Part shown: in pieces, positions 63,306-64,000 of the stretch
Position numbering within the stretch: the first letter of the stretch is position 1
Layout: every line of letters starts with the position of its first letter
Assembly: GCA_020437545.1 (NCBI GenBank)
Contig: JAGQWH010000001.1
Span: 1-64,000, forward strand
Source: Ignavibacteriota bacterium
GTDB lineage: Bacteria > Bacteroidota > Ignavibacteria > Tepidaquicellales > Tepidaquicellaceae
Length of the DNA: 64,000 nt
Direction: 5' to 3'
Notes under the pieces: generated by a model
What the model was told of the DNA's origin: nothing
Seen by the model: the letters and a program-made list of their open reading frames with translations, nothing else
Databases searched by the model: none
Position numbers and translations under genes: made by a program

Positions 63306-64000
63306 TCACCATGAGGTTGCAAAGATCTCTTTCAAAAACATCTTCATCGCTTCCCATGATCTCTTATCGGCATTTTCGTTATAAGCTGATCCCTGAGTAA
63401 CATCATTACCCGCGCTTTTCTGGGTGAAAGAATGAACTGCTCCGGAGTATTCCGTAAGTACATAATCAACATTAGCATCTTCCATCTCTTTCTTGAAGCC
63501 TATTACATCTTCTTCTTTTACAAACGGATCAATTGCACCGTGCTGTACCAGCACTCTGCATTTTATGTTTTTGGCATCATCCGGATTCTGAGATTTCAGA
63601 CTTCCGTGAAAAGTAACTACACCAAGTATTTCCGCTCCGCTTCTTGCAAGTTCGAGTACACCACCTCCGCCGAAACAATATCCTATTGCCGCTATTTTAT
63701 CAGGATCTACAAGCGGCTGCATTTTGAGTTCATTCAATCCTGCATTAAGTCTTTCCCTGTAAAGCATTACATCAGCATAAAACTGACCTGCGGTCTTGCT
63801 TGCTTCCTCGGAAGTTGAAGGTCTGATGCCTTTTCCGTATATGTCAACGGCGAAAGCCACGTATCCGAGTTCGGCGATCTGAACTGCTCTGGATTTTTCA
63901 TAATCAGTAAGACCTTTCCATTGATGAACAATCAGAACTCCCGGGCGTTTTTCCTGTGAACTGTTGTCATATGCAATGTAACCCTGAAGAGTCACATCAC
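63306..64000 (-). CDS. Dienelactone hydrolase-family protein, N-terminus off the window
   Basis: At least 230 residues of an alpha/beta hydrolase. A GTG at 63995 is in frame, but the frame stays open beyond it and the family normally has a few more residues before VTLQGYIAYD, so the gene probably continues past the edge. The nucleophile elbow is GYCFGGGG with a Cys, the acid is the Asp of GAIDPFV, and the His lies in AVHSFTQ: the Cys-Asp-His triad of dienelactone hydrolases. Natural substrate unknown. Confidence 0.88.
   Translation of the reverse strand, partial: DVTLQGYIAYDNSSQEKRPGVLIVHQWKGLTDYEKSRAVQIAELGYVAFAVDIYGKGIRPSTSEEASKTAGQFYADVMLYRERLNAGLNELKMQPLVDPDKIAAIGYCFGGGGVLELARSGAEILGVVTFHGSLKSQNPDDAKNIKCRVLVQHGAIDPFVKEEDVIGFKKEMEDANVDYVLTEYSGAVHSFTQKSAGNDVTQGSAYNENADKRSWEAMKMFLKEIFATSW

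Overview
The window is AT-rich bacterial chromosome and most likely comes from an Ignavibacteria-type member of the Bacteroidota/Chlorobiota group. Supporting signs are three proteins ending in type IX secretion (T9SS) sorting domains with the YQN(Y/F)PNPFNP hallmark, PorD- and PorV-like T9SS genes, an alternative complex III (ACIII) operon joined to an aa3 oxidase, a Bacteroidota-style promoter (TTTG-N19-TAnnTTTG) before dnaN, and frequent TTG start codons.

Layout. 1-5,000: an edge-truncated haloperoxidase-like lipoprotein (-), a VOC protein, psuG, a T9SS protein and a heavy-metal-binding lipoprotein, separated by repeat-filled gaps. 5,186-21,300: one long respiratory operon: ActA, a small Tat-signal-like protein, ActB, ActC, a fused ActD-ActE, a 53-residue protein, ActF, a monoheme cytochrome c, Sco1, cytochrome oxidase subunits I, III, IV and II, heme O synthase CtaB, and a membrane protein fused to cytochrome c. 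Together these would carry electrons from menaquinol through ACIII and cytochrome c to oxygen. 21,300-32,800: sirtuin, OmpA-family protein, PorD, PorV, aldo/keto reductase, PfkB kinase, RmlD-like reductase, serS, a lone nuoJ, a T9SS protein and a HEAT-repeat protein. 32,800-38,500: a xanthine-dehydrogenase operon (xdhA-xdhB-xdhC, minus strand) and a lipoprotein. 38,600-46,200: M28 peptidase, Kir-type channel, secreted intradiol dioxygenase, a GxxExxY protein set in repeats, a ComM-like ATPase and der. 46,400-48,300: a three-gene cluster of unknown function with two zinc-ribbon proteins. 48,800-55,300: YkvA-like, YmdB-like, methyltransferase, lipoprotein, ComEA-like, PilM-like, rsmD, coaD and a thioredoxin-fold protein. 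55,700-61,900: uppP, gyrB, a DciA/DUF721 gene, recF and dnaN, a replication cluster without an adjacent dnaA. 62,000-64,000: an NAD-dependent epimerase and an edge-truncated dienelactone hydrolase.

The most unusual layer is in the spacers. Tandem repeats with a period of seven bases (one array of eight) sit directly at the 3' ends of many genes, in places overlapping the stop codon. There are also two long palindromes sharing a core but with different, compensated arms; a family of inverted-repeat elements with GTTCCCAAAC termini; and a GxxExxY gene bracketed by inverted copies of the same short word. Two genes, ctaB and the PilM-like gene, have no ATG, GTG or TTG where the conserved protein begins. 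I saw no rRNA, tRNA, CRISPR array or insertion-sequence transposase.
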